Shown one piece after another: positions 1-5,800 of a stretch of 10,142 bases of DNA. The stretch is taken from positions 1 through 10,142 of the forward strand of contig CAZYKR010000156.1 of NCBI GenBank assembly GCA_964648005.1, given 5' to 3'. Under the pieces are notes generated by a model. It was not told the origin of the DNA. It was given only the letters and a program-made list of their open reading frames with translations, and did no database searches. The stretch is from JAGQTE01 sp964648005 (GTDB lineage Bacteria; Actinomycetota; Acidimicrobiia; Acidimicrobiales; Acidimicrobilacustridaceae). Position 1 is the first letter of the stretch. Each line of letters starts with the position of its first letter. A program made the position numbers and the translations under genes.

Positions 1-89
1 TGTCCATCGCGTTCCCCATCATCTCCTGGCCACCGGACTCGGAGCCGTGAAGCATCCTGCCATGGCGGGATCCGAGGGCCACACGACAG

Positions 90-504
90 GTGGCCGCGCT
101 GAACGCGAGCCCGTCGACTGCGGCCCTGTGAACAAGGAATCCGTCCGACACGTGTGCCTCGCCGAGTCCTGGCGCGACGCGCTGGAAGCTGTTCGACAAG
201 GCCATCGCCGGATGTCTCGCCGAAGTTGTGCCTGAGGTCGTCTTGTTGGGCAAGACGCTGCGATCGTGGAGACGCGAGATCCTCGCCGACCACACCACCG
301 GCGCGTCCACCGGCCCCACCGACGGCTTGAACCCGTACACGTGGAAGGTCAACCGATGCGGGCACGGGTTCCGCGCCTTCGAGAACTACCGACTCCGCGT
401 GCTGCTCCACACCGGCGGCGTCAGCTGGCCACAACGCCAATCACCACCAAATCCGAACCCGCTCTCCCTACCCCAACGCCGGAGAGCCCGAAATGCGGGA
501 GTGA
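90..504 (+). pseudogene. ISL3-family transposase, 3' remnant with frameshifts
   Basis: This is the C-terminal part of a decayed ISL3-type DDE transposase, recognised from family-typical blocks spread over three reading frames. About 90-128 gives a VAALNA-like stretch. About 130-175 in another frame gives NKESVRHVCLAES, like the ISL3 'AKESVRDVYL' region. About 192-449 gives FDKAIAGCLAEVVPEV, LGKTLRSWRREIL and GHGFRAFENYRLRVLLH. About 451-504 in the third frame gives IRTRSPYPNAGEPEMRE and a TGA. Joining SPP to IRTRSPYPNA fits a one-base insertion near 450 (run of A). At least three frame changes make an active enzyme impossible. The N-terminal side lies outside the window or is too degraded to recognise. 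The stretch 481-500 just before the stop could hold part of the terminal inverted repeat, but no partner end is visible. Family assignment is recalled motif matching, not a search. Confidence 0.8.
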
Positions 505-620
505 AGACGCCATTCGCCAGCGCAAGGCGTCCCAGACCAAAGCCGCGTGGAGATCGTGGGTAGCGAAAGTCGGGCGGACTCGCGTGACGTCCGCAGGCGC
601 GATGGTTGTCGTCTCGTGTA

Positions 621-820
621 TCAACGCCGGTAGTACGCCCGGCCGGAGCCGTCGTGGAGCCCGTCGCGCATGCAGCAGTTCTTGAAAGCGTCGTGTCGAT
701 CCGCAGGGACAGGGGCCGTTACGTCCGAGCTTCTCGACGAGCTCCTTGTCCTCATGCACGACGCGGTCGCCGCGCTTCACCTGTGCTTCGCTGAGGGAAC
801 CCCTTACGGCGTTTGCTCAT
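621..820 (-). pseudogene. Small SEC-C motif (zinc-binding) protein, frameshifted
   Basis: On the minus strand an ATG at 820 gives MSKRRKGF. After a frame change the sequence continues LSEAQVKRGDRVVHEDKEL, then LGRNGPCPCGSTRRF. A second frame change at about 691-696 gives KNCCMRDGLHDGSGRAYYRR and a stop at 621-623. Together these restore the SEC-C motif (C-x-C then C-C), a zinc-binding module first known from the SecA C-terminus and also found in small bacterial proteins of unknown role. One extra C between the codons for RRF and KNCC is enough to explain the second break. A shorter open frame starts at a GTG at 780 but reads past the motif into non-homologous sequence. A sequencing error cannot be excluded, but the adjoining transposase is decayed in the same way, so true decay is more likely. 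Confidence 0.65.
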
Positions 821-1016
821 TGGCTCGAAACGATGACTCGTCGTCGTAGTCGCGTCGCATCGCGCTGACCTCCTCGGGAGTGGGCCCAGCGAACCTACCG
901 TTGACCCGGGGTTGGAGGATTCCGAGTTTGGCCGGCGACGCCGCTCGCGCGGTCGACGAGGTGACGCCGGACTCGACGTCGTCTGGTCGGCAGAAGTGCC
1001 TTCGATGGAGCGGAAA

Positions 1017-1439
1017 TCAGTCGACTTGCGTCAGCTCGTCGAAGGATCCGAGGTAGTAGAGGTGGCGTCCCGCGCGCATCTCGTGGTCGATCCTGTCGCC
1101 CCAGTCTTCGCCGTCGTCGGTCGCCCGCATCTCCGCCGTGCACGCAGCGAAGTGGATGAGTCCCTCGAAGAAGTACGGCGCTCCGCTCGCTTCCCGCAGT
1201 GAGCCACACGCCCTCGCTGCCGTAGCGCCCGCGAGCCCGAACATGCTCGCGTGGCTGAGAACAATGGCCTCGAGGTCGGTCGGATCGACCGGATCTTGCA
1301 CTCGTCCGAAGGTCATGACGAAGTGAGGGCCACCGCTCGCGGTGACAAGCTCGACTGCCACGACGTCCTCCACCGCGCAATCGTCGCGCGTTCGCTTGGA
1401 GTGGTTGTTCGCGGATGGAAGGTCGGAGAGTCGGATCAC
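1017..1439 (-). CDS. Hypothetical protein
   Basis: This frame of up to 140 residues has a balanced composition, with blocks such as VELVTASGGPHFVMTFGRV, FEGLIHFAACTAEMRA and GRHLYYLGSFDEL. These look like a folded alpha/beta protein rather than a shadow frame. I do not recognise a family. I see no signal peptide, membrane segment or metal motif. The first start is a GTG at 1439 with no clear ribosome-binding site. An in-frame GTG at 1361 has GGAGG five bases upstream, which would give a 115-codon frame starting VAVELVTAS and may be the real start. The gene lies 27 bp downstream of the SnoaL-like gene on the same strand, so the two may share a transcript. Confidence 0.6.
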   Translation of the reverse strand: MIRLSDLPSANNHSKRTRDDCAVEDVVAVELVTASGGPHFVMTFGRVQDPVDPTDLEAIVLSHASMFGLAGATAARACGSLREASGAPYFFEGLIHFAACTAEMRATDDGEDWGDRIDHEMRAGRHLYYLGSFDELTQVD

Positions 1440-1466
1440 CCTCGGGTGGCGAGGCGGTGCCGCTCC

Positions 1467-1919
1467 TCAGCCGGCCGCACTCCGCTTGGCTGCCAGCCAG
1501 TTCTTCAGCAGGGTGCCCCACTCCTCCGGGTTGTAGATGTCTTCCTCCATCGACCACAGCCCGTTGCCGGCGTACTCGACGAGGCTCCAGTTGACCTCCG
1601 AGTGCTGGCTGCCATCGCCGGGGTCAGCCATGTGGGTCCGCGGACAGAACAGCACCCTGCCGTTCGCCTCGTCGAAGTACTCCCAGTCGTTGGTGTACCG
1701 CTCCATCTCGCTGATCGGGTACTCGCGCATGAGCGGGACGATCCAGTCCCGCACCGCCTCGCGCCCACGCATCGTCCCGTAGAAGTGCTCGATGTAGAGG
1801 CAGTCCTCGGTGAAGAGGTCGGCGAAGGCGTTGTAGTCGTCGATCGCTGCGCACTCGTTGCCAACACGGCAGAAGATCTCGAAGGCTTCCTTCAGTTCGT
1901 CCAACGGGAATGCAGGCAA
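1467..1919 (-). CDS. SnoaL/NTF2-like domain protein
   Basis: The 150-residue product matches the one-domain SnoaL-like/NTF2-like fold. An N-terminal helix (about 6-35) contains DYNAFADLFTEDCLYIEHFYG, typical of the 'LF.DD' turn before the first strand. Then come MRGREAVRDWIVPLM, a sheet region with WEYFDEANGRVLFCPRTH, and a C-terminal SMEEDIYNPEEW. Members include polyketide cyclases, ketosteroid isomerase-like enzymes and many uncharacterised cytosolic proteins. The substrate cannot be told from sequence. The start is a TTG at 1919, supported by AAGGAG (1929-1934) nine bases upstream. There is no signal peptide. The protein at 5880-6359 has the same layout (LFTDDAIYSDPAWG near the start, YEEDLLN near the end), so the two are likely distant paralogues. 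The gene lies just outside the left end of the integrated element. Confidence 0.85.
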   Translation of the reverse strand: MPAFPLDELKEAFEIFCRVGNECAAIDDYNAFADLFTEDCLYIEHFYGTMRGREAVRDWIVPLMREYPISEMERYTNDWEYFDEANGRVLFCPRTHMADPGDGSQHSEVNWSLVEYAGNGLWSMEEDIYNPEEWGTLLKNWLAAKRSAAG

Positions 1920-2067
1920 TGGACTCGTCTCCTTCTGGCGCGTAGCAGCTCGATGCTGACCTGCATGATGGCCGATCGGCCGATCCGCTGCGCTCGAAGC
2001 CAGATCCGATCAGACCCGTCCATCACCGATTGCAGGTGCCCGCGCGATCTGGGACGTGGCGGTCGGT

Positions 2068-2115
2068 CTTCAGCGCGCTCGGAGGGACTCGAACCCCCAA
2101 CCTTCTGATCCGTAG
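2068..2115 (-). repeat. Left attachment site: displaced tRNA-Arg 3' fragment
   Basis: These 48 bp are identical to 5260-5307. Positions 2074-2115 correspond to tRNA-Arg from the anticodon loop to the discriminator base, and the rest is 3' flank. No 5' half of a tRNA follows on the minus strand, so this is not a functional tRNA. It is the original chromosomal 3' end displaced by insertion. Identity stops exactly at the 5' edge of the seven-base anticodon loop, which fits strand exchange there. Confidence 0.9.
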
Positions 2116-2220
2116 GCGCATCCGACGGGTCCGGTTGGTGTTGTCTCCTGCTGTTGTAGCAGGTCCGGTGGGCTGCGTGGTTTGGTGGGTGCCGGCGAAT
2201 CCGGGCCCGTGATGGCTAGC

Positions 2221-2242
2221 GGAGTGCCAATCGGAGTGCCAA
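2221..2242 (+). repeat. Paired GGAGTGCCAA repeats, left end (putative integrase arm sites)
   Basis: GGAGTGCCAA occurs at 2221-2230 and 2233-2242 (period 12), about 105 bp inside the left attachment site. The same decamer pair occurs at 5189-5209 near the other end, in the same orientation. Tyrosine integrases bind such short direct repeats with their N-terminal domain. The assignment is by position and repetition; binding is not shown. Confidence 0.65.
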
Positions 2243-2271
2243 GTCCCGGTGGTCCTGGCAGCGTCCGGGAC

Positions 2272-2307
2272 GTTCCCGATTGGGTTCCCGGTCGAGTTCC
2301 CGGTAGC
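2272..2307 (+). promoter_or_regulatory. 12-bp-periodic GTTCCCG array upstream of the antitoxin gene
   Basis: GTTCCCG begins at 2272, 2284 and 2296, an exact 12-bp period. The last unit runs into a perfect inverted repeat, TCCCGGT-AGCG-ACCGGGA (2298-2304 and 2309-2315). The array lies 50-85 bp before the antitoxin start. Autoregulation by the HTH antitoxin is the simplest reading, since type II antitoxins usually bind their own promoter. Excisionase binding or a replication iteron are alternatives. I do not see a confident -35/-10 pair here. Confidence 0.5.
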
Positions 2308-2356
2308 GACCGGGACGGAGGCCGGTTACGGTTGTTGCAGATAAGGAGGTGCCGGG

Positions 2357-2809
2357 ATGGCACGGTCGAGTGTGTTGTCGAGTGCGGTGCGGGTCGAGCC
2401 GAAGAAGGCGGAGCGCGAGTCGGCCGCCGACGTCGCTCGTGCCGTGCGCGGCCGGACCCGTTCGTTCATGCTCCAGCTCCCGGACGGTTCGTCGGTCCCG
2501 TTGCCGCGGGCCCTCGTCGAGGTGCTGCGAGCATCGGCCGACGAGATGGCCGACGGTCACGCAGTGACCGTGCTCCCGTCGGAGGTGAGCCTCACGCCAG
2601 CCGAAGCGGCCGAGCTGCTCGGGTTGTCCAGGCCCTTCGTCGTCCGGCTGCTCGACGACGGCGAGATCCCCTCGGAACGGCTGCCACGCAGCCGGCACCG
2701 GCGGGTGCTGTTGTCGGACGTCCTGGCGTTCCAGGCGAAGCGTGAGCGGCGCAAGGAAGGGCGACGGCGGATCGCGGCGGCGGTGGAGGAAGCCGGCCTC
2801 CCGTACTGA
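2357..2809 (+). CDS. HTH (excisionase/MerR-like) antitoxin of a PIN toxin
   Basis: The 150-residue protein has an N-terminal region (1-75) of unknown fold that includes SFMLQLPDGSSVPLPRALVEVL. A helix-turn-helix of the excisionase/MerR-like type follows (about 79-125: LTPAEAAELLGLSRPFVVRLLDD, then RSRHRRVLLSDVLAF). A very basic tail (KRERRKEGRRR) precedes GLPY. This layout next to a PIN gene is a recurring actinobacterial toxin-antitoxin arrangement. The antitoxin should bind and neutralise the PIN nuclease and repress the operon. The start is ATG 2357 with a strong AAGGAGGT (2343-2350) six bases upstream. Its TGA overlaps the toxin ATG (TGATG, 2807-2811), so translation is coupled. The HTH resembles those of excisionases, and a role in recombination directionality is possible but unsupported. 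Confidence 0.85.
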   Translation: MARSSVLSSAVRVEPKKAERESAADVARAVRGRTRSFMLQLPDGSSVPLPRALVEVLRASADEMADGHAVTVLPSEVSLTPAEAAELLGLSRPFVVRLLDDGEIPSERLPRSRHRRVLLSDVLAFQAKRERRKEGRRRIAAAVEEAGLPY

Positions 2810-3375
2810 TGGGTCGCGTCTTCGCGGACAGCAACGTTCTGTTCCCCTTCTCGGTGATGGATCTCCTCCTGGCGCTGAGCGAGGACAGCATTCACGAGGT
2901 GATCTGGACCGACGACCTGCTCGACGAGTGGGAGCGGGTCATCGTCCGGGAGCACAAGCGCTCACCGGAGTCCGCAGCCCAGATCACGAACGCGGTCCGA
3001 GGGTTCTTCGAGGACAGCAAGGTCGAGCGTGACGAGTACGAGCACCTCATCGAGGAGATGCCCGGCAAGGATCCTGACGATCACGCCCACATGGCCGCCG
3101 CCGTCGCCAGTCAACCGTGCATGATCCTCACCAACAACGCGAAGGACTTCCCGCCGGGGCCGCTTGCCAAGCGGGGCGTGCGGGTCACCGATCCCGATAG
3201 CTACCTGTGCGAGATCGTCCAGGAGTTGCCCGGCGAGGTGGTCGATACCCTCGTCCGGCTGGCTGCGGAGAAGACGAGACCACCGAAGACGCCACAGGAC
3301 CTGGTGGACGACCTCGAGCACGCCGGCGTCCCGCGGTTCGCCGAGATGGTCCGACGGCTGCTGCCCACGAGCTGA
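2809..3375 (+). CDS. PIN-domain ribonuclease toxin
   Basis: The 188-residue protein is a PIN-domain nuclease of the VapC-like kind, expected to cleave RNA with bound Mg2+ or Mn2+. The first strand carries the invariant acidic residue (VFADSNVLFPF, D7). E40 lies in WTDDLLDEWERV. The third acidic cluster is KDPDDHAHMAAA (D88, D90, D91), and the last motif is ILTNNAKDFP (N109/N110, D113). These are all the elements needed for activity, so it looks intact. Residues 135-188 form an extra C-terminal helical part beyond the core of about 130 residues, and could contact the antitoxin. The ATG overlaps the antitoxin stop codon, giving translational coupling and an antitoxin-first order. In an element without a working integrase, such a pair would penalise loss of the region. 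Confidence 0.88.
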   Translation: MGRVFADSNVLFPFSVMDLLLALSEDSIHEVIWTDDLLDEWERVIVREHKRSPESAAQITNAVRGFFEDSKVERDEYEHLIEEMPGKDPDDHAHMAAAVASQPCMILTNNAKDFPPGPLAKRGVRVTDPDSYLCEIVQELPGEVVDTLVRLAAEKTRPPKTPQDLVDDLEHAGVPRFAEMVRRLLPTS

Positions 3376-3705
3376 CTCATCGGGCGGTGTCCGTCGACAG
3401 CCTGCCCGGTCCAACCCCGAGCGGGGCGAGGTAAAGCGTTCTTGCGCTGTGGCGGCCGCAAGCAAAGCGATCGGCCGATCACTTTAGGTACGGCCCAGTC
3501 GTGACCGACCGTCATCGGCTTCGGCCTCGCCAGTGCGAGCTCTTCCGCCACCGAGAGTGCCCAACCCACCAACGAATCCAGCGCGCAAACACTGGCAGGT
3601 TTCCACCGGGAAACCTGCTGGCACGACGTCCCGGCCACGCACGGCGGCGGCTGAGCAATGACGTGCCTCCCCGTGCGTCGGACCGCTGTCATCTACGGCA
3701 GGGGG
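3376..3705. other. 330-bp stretch with no convincing gene, inside the element
   Basis: Neither strand has an open frame with recognisable protein character; longer frames run antisense to neighbouring genes. It contains a short inverted repeat CTTGCG/CGCAAG (3441-3446, 3457-3462), a 12-bp palindrome GATCGGCCGATC (3469-3480), and a strong hairpin at 3592-3621. The PIN and SUKH genes converge on it, so it probably holds their 3' ends and perhaps the scar of a lost gene. Confidence 0.5.
3592..3621. terminator. Strong hairpin between convergent genes, possible terminator
   Basis: CAGGTTTCC (3596-3604), loop ACCG, GGAAACCTG (3609-3617) pair perfectly. G3595-C3618, two G-U pairs and C3592-G3621 extend the stem to 13 pairs. 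No T-run follows on either strand, so it would be a non-canonical terminator. It sits between the 3' ends of the toxin and SUKH genes. Confidence 0.4.
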
Positions 3706-4734
3706 TCAGCGAGGGTTCGGAACCCAGTCCTCGCCCAGTTCGGACCGCAACGCCATGATCGCCGCAGCAGCCTCAGGGCCTGGGATCCGGCGCAGGGCAG
3801 CGATGGCTGCAAGCCGCCCGTTGCGGGTACCCCTGCGAGCTGTCTCGGTGAGTGCAGGGACGGCGTCGCGACGTTTCCACTCGCCGAGCAGCTTCGCAGC
3901 GATCTCCTGTAACCCGGGGTCGTTGCTACCGAGGAGCTCCAGCACGTCCTCGAATCGGTCGGGACCACAGCACTTGAGCGCCCGACGGCCGGCGTGTCGG
4001 CCTTCGTTCGAGGCAGGGGAGCCGCGGAACTGCTGAAGTAGCCCGTCGATGTGCTCGGTAGACGGAGCGACCGGATGTGTGCGGGGCGGGTCGTCACGCA
4101 AGCCGATCAGTTCGATCCAGCCGCGGGCGGTCGGACACGTTGGGTCGATCGGACCCTCATCCCAAGGAACGAACGGGAGCCATTGCCAGTCTTCGGACCC
4201 TGGACACGCCAGTGGTGCCCACCGGTCGACCAGGTCGGCGAGCGAATCGGCGAGCACATAGCCGTGGCCCTCGCCGTCGTCGTGGCTCAGGTAGACGACG
4301 GCACCCGCGCTTGCGGGATCGAGGTCAATCGCGAACTGGTCGCCGTTGGGGACTTGGAGAAACGCGAGCTTGTTGTGCCACACGACGTCGTAGGGGTCGT
4401 CCGGGTTCGAGAAGCAGGCGTCGACCCAACCCCTGTAGTCGACTTGAATCTCAACGAGGGTGTCGAGCGACCAACGGAGTTCGCCGCTGAAGATGCCGTC
4501 GTAGGGCGGCGGGAACCTTCGATCGGTCCACCAGGACCAGTCGATCTTCGCGGAGAGCGTGGTCAGGGCCGACCGGGAGCTTGCCGGCAGGACGAGGCCC
4601 AGCGATGCCTCCACGATGTCGACCTCCTCACTCGTGGCCGGCGGCGCGACATCGACCGCCCGAACGTCGAAGCCTCGCGCACGTAGTACGTCGGCATGGT
4701 CGTCGAGCAGGTCTCGAAGCTCGGCGTTGTCCAC
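3706..4734 (-). CDS. SUKH (SMI1/KNR4) domain protein with C-terminal HEAT-like repeats
   Basis: The 342-residue product looks two-part. Residues about 25-190 resemble the SMI1/KNR4 (SUKH) fold: PPATSEEVDIVEASLGLVLP is the typical opening helix, LDTLVEIQVDYRGW lies mid-domain, followed by AFLQVPNGDQFAIDLDP, VVYLSHDDGEGHGYVLADS and LADLVDRWAPL. Residues about 245-335 are helical pairs like HEAT/PBS repeats (FEDVLELLGSNDPGLQEIAAKLL, VPALTETARRGTRNGRLAAIAAL). SUKH proteins are often immunity proteins against polymorphic toxins, and HEAT repeats suggest a protein partner. No matching toxin gene is visible here. The start is GTG 4734 with GAGGAG five bases upstream. It is a stand-alone gene facing the PIN gene and probably element cargo. 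No signal peptide or membrane segment is seen, so it should be cytosolic. Confidence 0.75.
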   Translation of the reverse strand: MDNAELRDLLDDHADVLRARGFDVRAVDVAPPATSEEVDIVEASLGLVLPASSRSALTTLSAKIDWSWWTDRRFPPPYDGIFSGELRWSLDTLVEIQVDYRGWVDACFSNPDDPYDVVWHNKLAFLQVPNGDQFAIDLDPASAGAVVYLSHDDGEGHGYVLADSLADLVDRWAPLACPGSEDWQWLPFVPWDEGPIDPTCPTARGWIELIGLRDDPPRTHPVAPSTEHIDGLLQQFRGSPASNEGRHAGRRALKCCGPDRFEDVLELLGSNDPGLQEIAAKLLGEWKRRDAVPALTETARRGTRNGRLAAIAALRRIPGPEAAAAIMALRSELGEDWVPNPR

Positions 4735-4773
4735 CGCGACTCCTCGGGTTGTTCATGGACTACGCACCTGACC

Positions 4774-5160
4774 CTACGACGGGGCTAGCTCCCCGATTGC
4801 GGGCGTCGTTGCGCGGATTCCGAGATCGATCGCGCGCAGCGCGCCGATCTTGCGGTCGCCGAGCGCAGGGCGGACGTACCTCCGGGCGATCCACTCGTAG
4901 TTCGACCACGTCGACGGCTCGACGTGCTGGCGCTTGACCTCGAGCCACCGGTCGAGGAGGTCGTCCAACGTCATCGCCGGGCTCGCCACGAAGCGTTCCT
5001 CGTCGACCTCGACGAGCAACCGGGACAGCTCCCGCTCGGCGTCCCGGCGCGTCCCGCGCACCGTCCGGGACGCGTACCGCTTCGTCCCGGTGCTGTCCCG
5101 GCCGACGTAGGCCTTCACCCGCCAGCTCTCGTTCCCGCGCTTCTGGATCGTCCCTCGCAT
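4774..5160 (-). pseudogene. Tyrosine-type integrase, truncated (N-terminal domains only)
   Basis: The 128-residue frame is the start of an actinobacterial phage/ICE-type integrase. Residues 1-58 form the arm-binding domain (IQKRGNESWRVKAYVGRD, TKRYASRTVRGTRRDAEREL). Residues 62-113 form the start of the SAM-like core-binding domain (MTLDDLLDRWLEVKRQ, STWSNYEWIARRYVRPALGD, IGALRAIDL). Family resemblance ends at about residue 113 (near 4822) and is followed by 15 unrelated residues. The whole catalytic domain (R...H-x-x-R...Y), some 200-250 residues, is missing and is not found elsewhere in the window. The start ATG 5160 has GGAGG six bases upstream. Position beside the full tRNA, reading inward, is classic for a site-specific integrase. 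The product cannot recombine DNA but might still bind arm sites. Confidence 0.85.
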
Positions 5161-5188
5161 CGGCTGCCTCCTCGGCTACTAAGCCGCC

Positions 5189-5209
5189 GGAGTGCCAATG
5201 GAGTGCCAA
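5189..5209 (+). repeat. Paired GGAGTGCCAA repeats, right end (putative integrase arm sites)
   Basis: GGAGTGCCAA occurs at 5189-5198 and 5200-5209 (period 11), between the integrase start and the right attachment site. It matches the pair at 2221-2242 in sequence and orientation. It lies 29-50 bp upstream of the integrase ATG, so it may also act on the integrase promoter. Confidence 0.65.
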
Positions 5210-5259
5210 AAGGCCGGAGGAACTTCAGTCCGTCCAGTCCACAGGCACATGACCTGGGA

Positions 5260-5307
5260 CTTCAGCGCGCTCGGAGGGACTCGAACCCCCAACCTTCTGA
5301 TCCGTAG
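5260..5307 (-). repeat. Right attachment site within tRNA-Arg
   Basis: These 48 bp are identical to 2068-2115. They cover tRNA-Arg from the first base of the anticodon loop (5307) to the discriminator (5266), plus six bases of 3' flank. The element therefore supplied a perfect copy of the tRNA 3' part and kept the gene functional. Confidence 0.9.
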
Positions 5308-5339
5308 TCAGATGCTCTATCCAATTGAGCTACGAGCGC
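5266..5339 (-). tRNA. tRNA-Arg (anticodon ACG)
   Basis: The 74-nt minus-strand sequence folds fully. The acceptor stem is GCGCTCG/CGAGCGC, the D stem GCTC/GAGC with loop AATTGGATA, the anticodon stem TCTGA/TCAGA with loop CTACGGA (anticodon ACG at 5305-5303, A34 expected to become inosine), and the T arm GGGGG-TTCGAGT-CCCTC. The discriminator is G and CCA is not encoded. It reads CGU, CGC and CGA arginine codons. The 3' part is shared with the left repeat, so the gene is a hybrid of chromosomal 5' and element-supplied 3' sequence. Confidence 0.97.
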
Positions 5340-5489
5340 TGGGTTGGAGGAGGCAGTGTACGCGACGCCGTCCGCGCCGGTCGATCCGAAACCCGGCGGC
5401 GGCTGCAGGAGTCCCCGCCGCACGCCCGACGATGGCGCAGTACGGTGTCGCCACCAAGGCGGGACACCATCGACAGGGGGAACGGACGC

Positions 5490-5798
5490 ATGGGCGAAAC
5501 GGGTGCTGCCACCTTCACCGAGGCCGTCGCCGAGCTCGAGGCCGCAGGCTTCACCTCGGCGGGCTTCGGCATGGAGGACGGCATGATCGTCTGCATGGAG
5601 TGCGGCGCCGACGAGACCGTCGCCGACGTCGCCGTCGGCGGGATGCTCCGCTACCAGAACGCCGCCGGCGAAGGCCACGTGTTCGCGCTCGGTTGCAAGG
5701 CGTGCAGTGCCAAAGGCCTGCTCTTCGTCGCCCACGACGCCGAGGACGGCTCGACCGCTGCCGTCATCGAGCAGCTCGAGAACATCGCCCGCAGCTGA
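5490..5798 (+). CDS. Small protein with two CxxC motifs (zinc-ribbon-like), unknown function
   Basis: The 102-residue product carries CMECG (C35, C38) and CKACS (C69, C72), about 30 residues apart. This is the usual spacing of a zinc ribbon that holds one Zn2+ with four cysteines. The helix TEAVAELEAAGFTSAGFG precedes the ribbon and AAVIEQLENIARS follows it. I do not recognise a named family; a nucleic-acid- or protein-binding adaptor is possible. The start ATG 5490 has an AGGGGG run at 5475-5480, nine bases upstream. A longer in-frame opening from 5325 runs back through the region next to the tRNA and lacks protein-like character, so I reject it. The gene stands alone between the tRNA and a hairpin immediately after its stop codon. 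Confidence 0.75.
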   Translation: MGETGAATFTEAVAELEAAGFTSAGFGMEDGMIVCMECGADETVADVAVGGMLRYQNAAGEGHVFALGCKACSAKGLLFVAHDAEDGSTAAVIEQLENIARS

Positions 5799-5800
5799 GC

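Larger units (their letters stand above)
2068..5307. mobile_element. Decayed integrative element in tRNA-Arg(ACG)
   Basis: A 48-bp perfect direct repeat (2068-2115 and 5260-5307, offset 3192 bp) bounds this region. It runs from the anticodon loop to just past the 3' end of tRNA-Arg(ACG). The full tRNA is at the right end and only a 3' fragment is at the left end, the expected product of integration into a tRNA gene. A tyrosine-integrase start lies next to the full tRNA and points away from it, as is usual. Short GGAGTGCCAA pairs inside both ends look like integrase arm sites. Cargo is an HTH-PIN toxin-antitoxin pair and a SUKH-HEAT protein. The integrase lacks its catalytic domain, so self-excision is not expected. 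No replication or transfer gene is seen. Its small size could reflect deletion or a satellite lifestyle. Confidence 0.85.

Noticed and set aside
820..1016. Gene-free stretch between the SEC-C remnant and the hypothetical gene
   Set aside because: I see no repeat, promoter or coding signal there that I can support.
895..1557. 220-residue minus-strand open frame
   Set aside because: Arg/Gly/Pro-rich shadow overlapping the SnoaL-like and hypothetical genes in another frame.
1974..1985. 12-bp palindrome GATCGGCCGATC, also at 3469-3480
   Set aside because: One copy is outside and one inside the element with unrelated flanks; two copies of a GC-rich palindrome may be chance.
2147..2163. Hairpin CCTGCT-GTTGT-AGCAGG near the left element end
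   Set aside because: Only six pairs, no T-run and no gene ending here; too weak to call a terminator.
2070..2363. Open frame ending YGSEGWGFESLRAR on the minus strand, and the plus-strand SALGGTRTPNLLIR frames
   Set aside because: These peptides are translations of the tRNA-Arg 3' part; the same peptides recur at 5260-5340. They are known tRNA artefacts.
5325..5489. N-terminal extension of the two-CxxC protein to 5325
   Set aside because: It begins inside the tRNA gene and has no protein-like composition; ATG 5490 has a ribosome-binding site.
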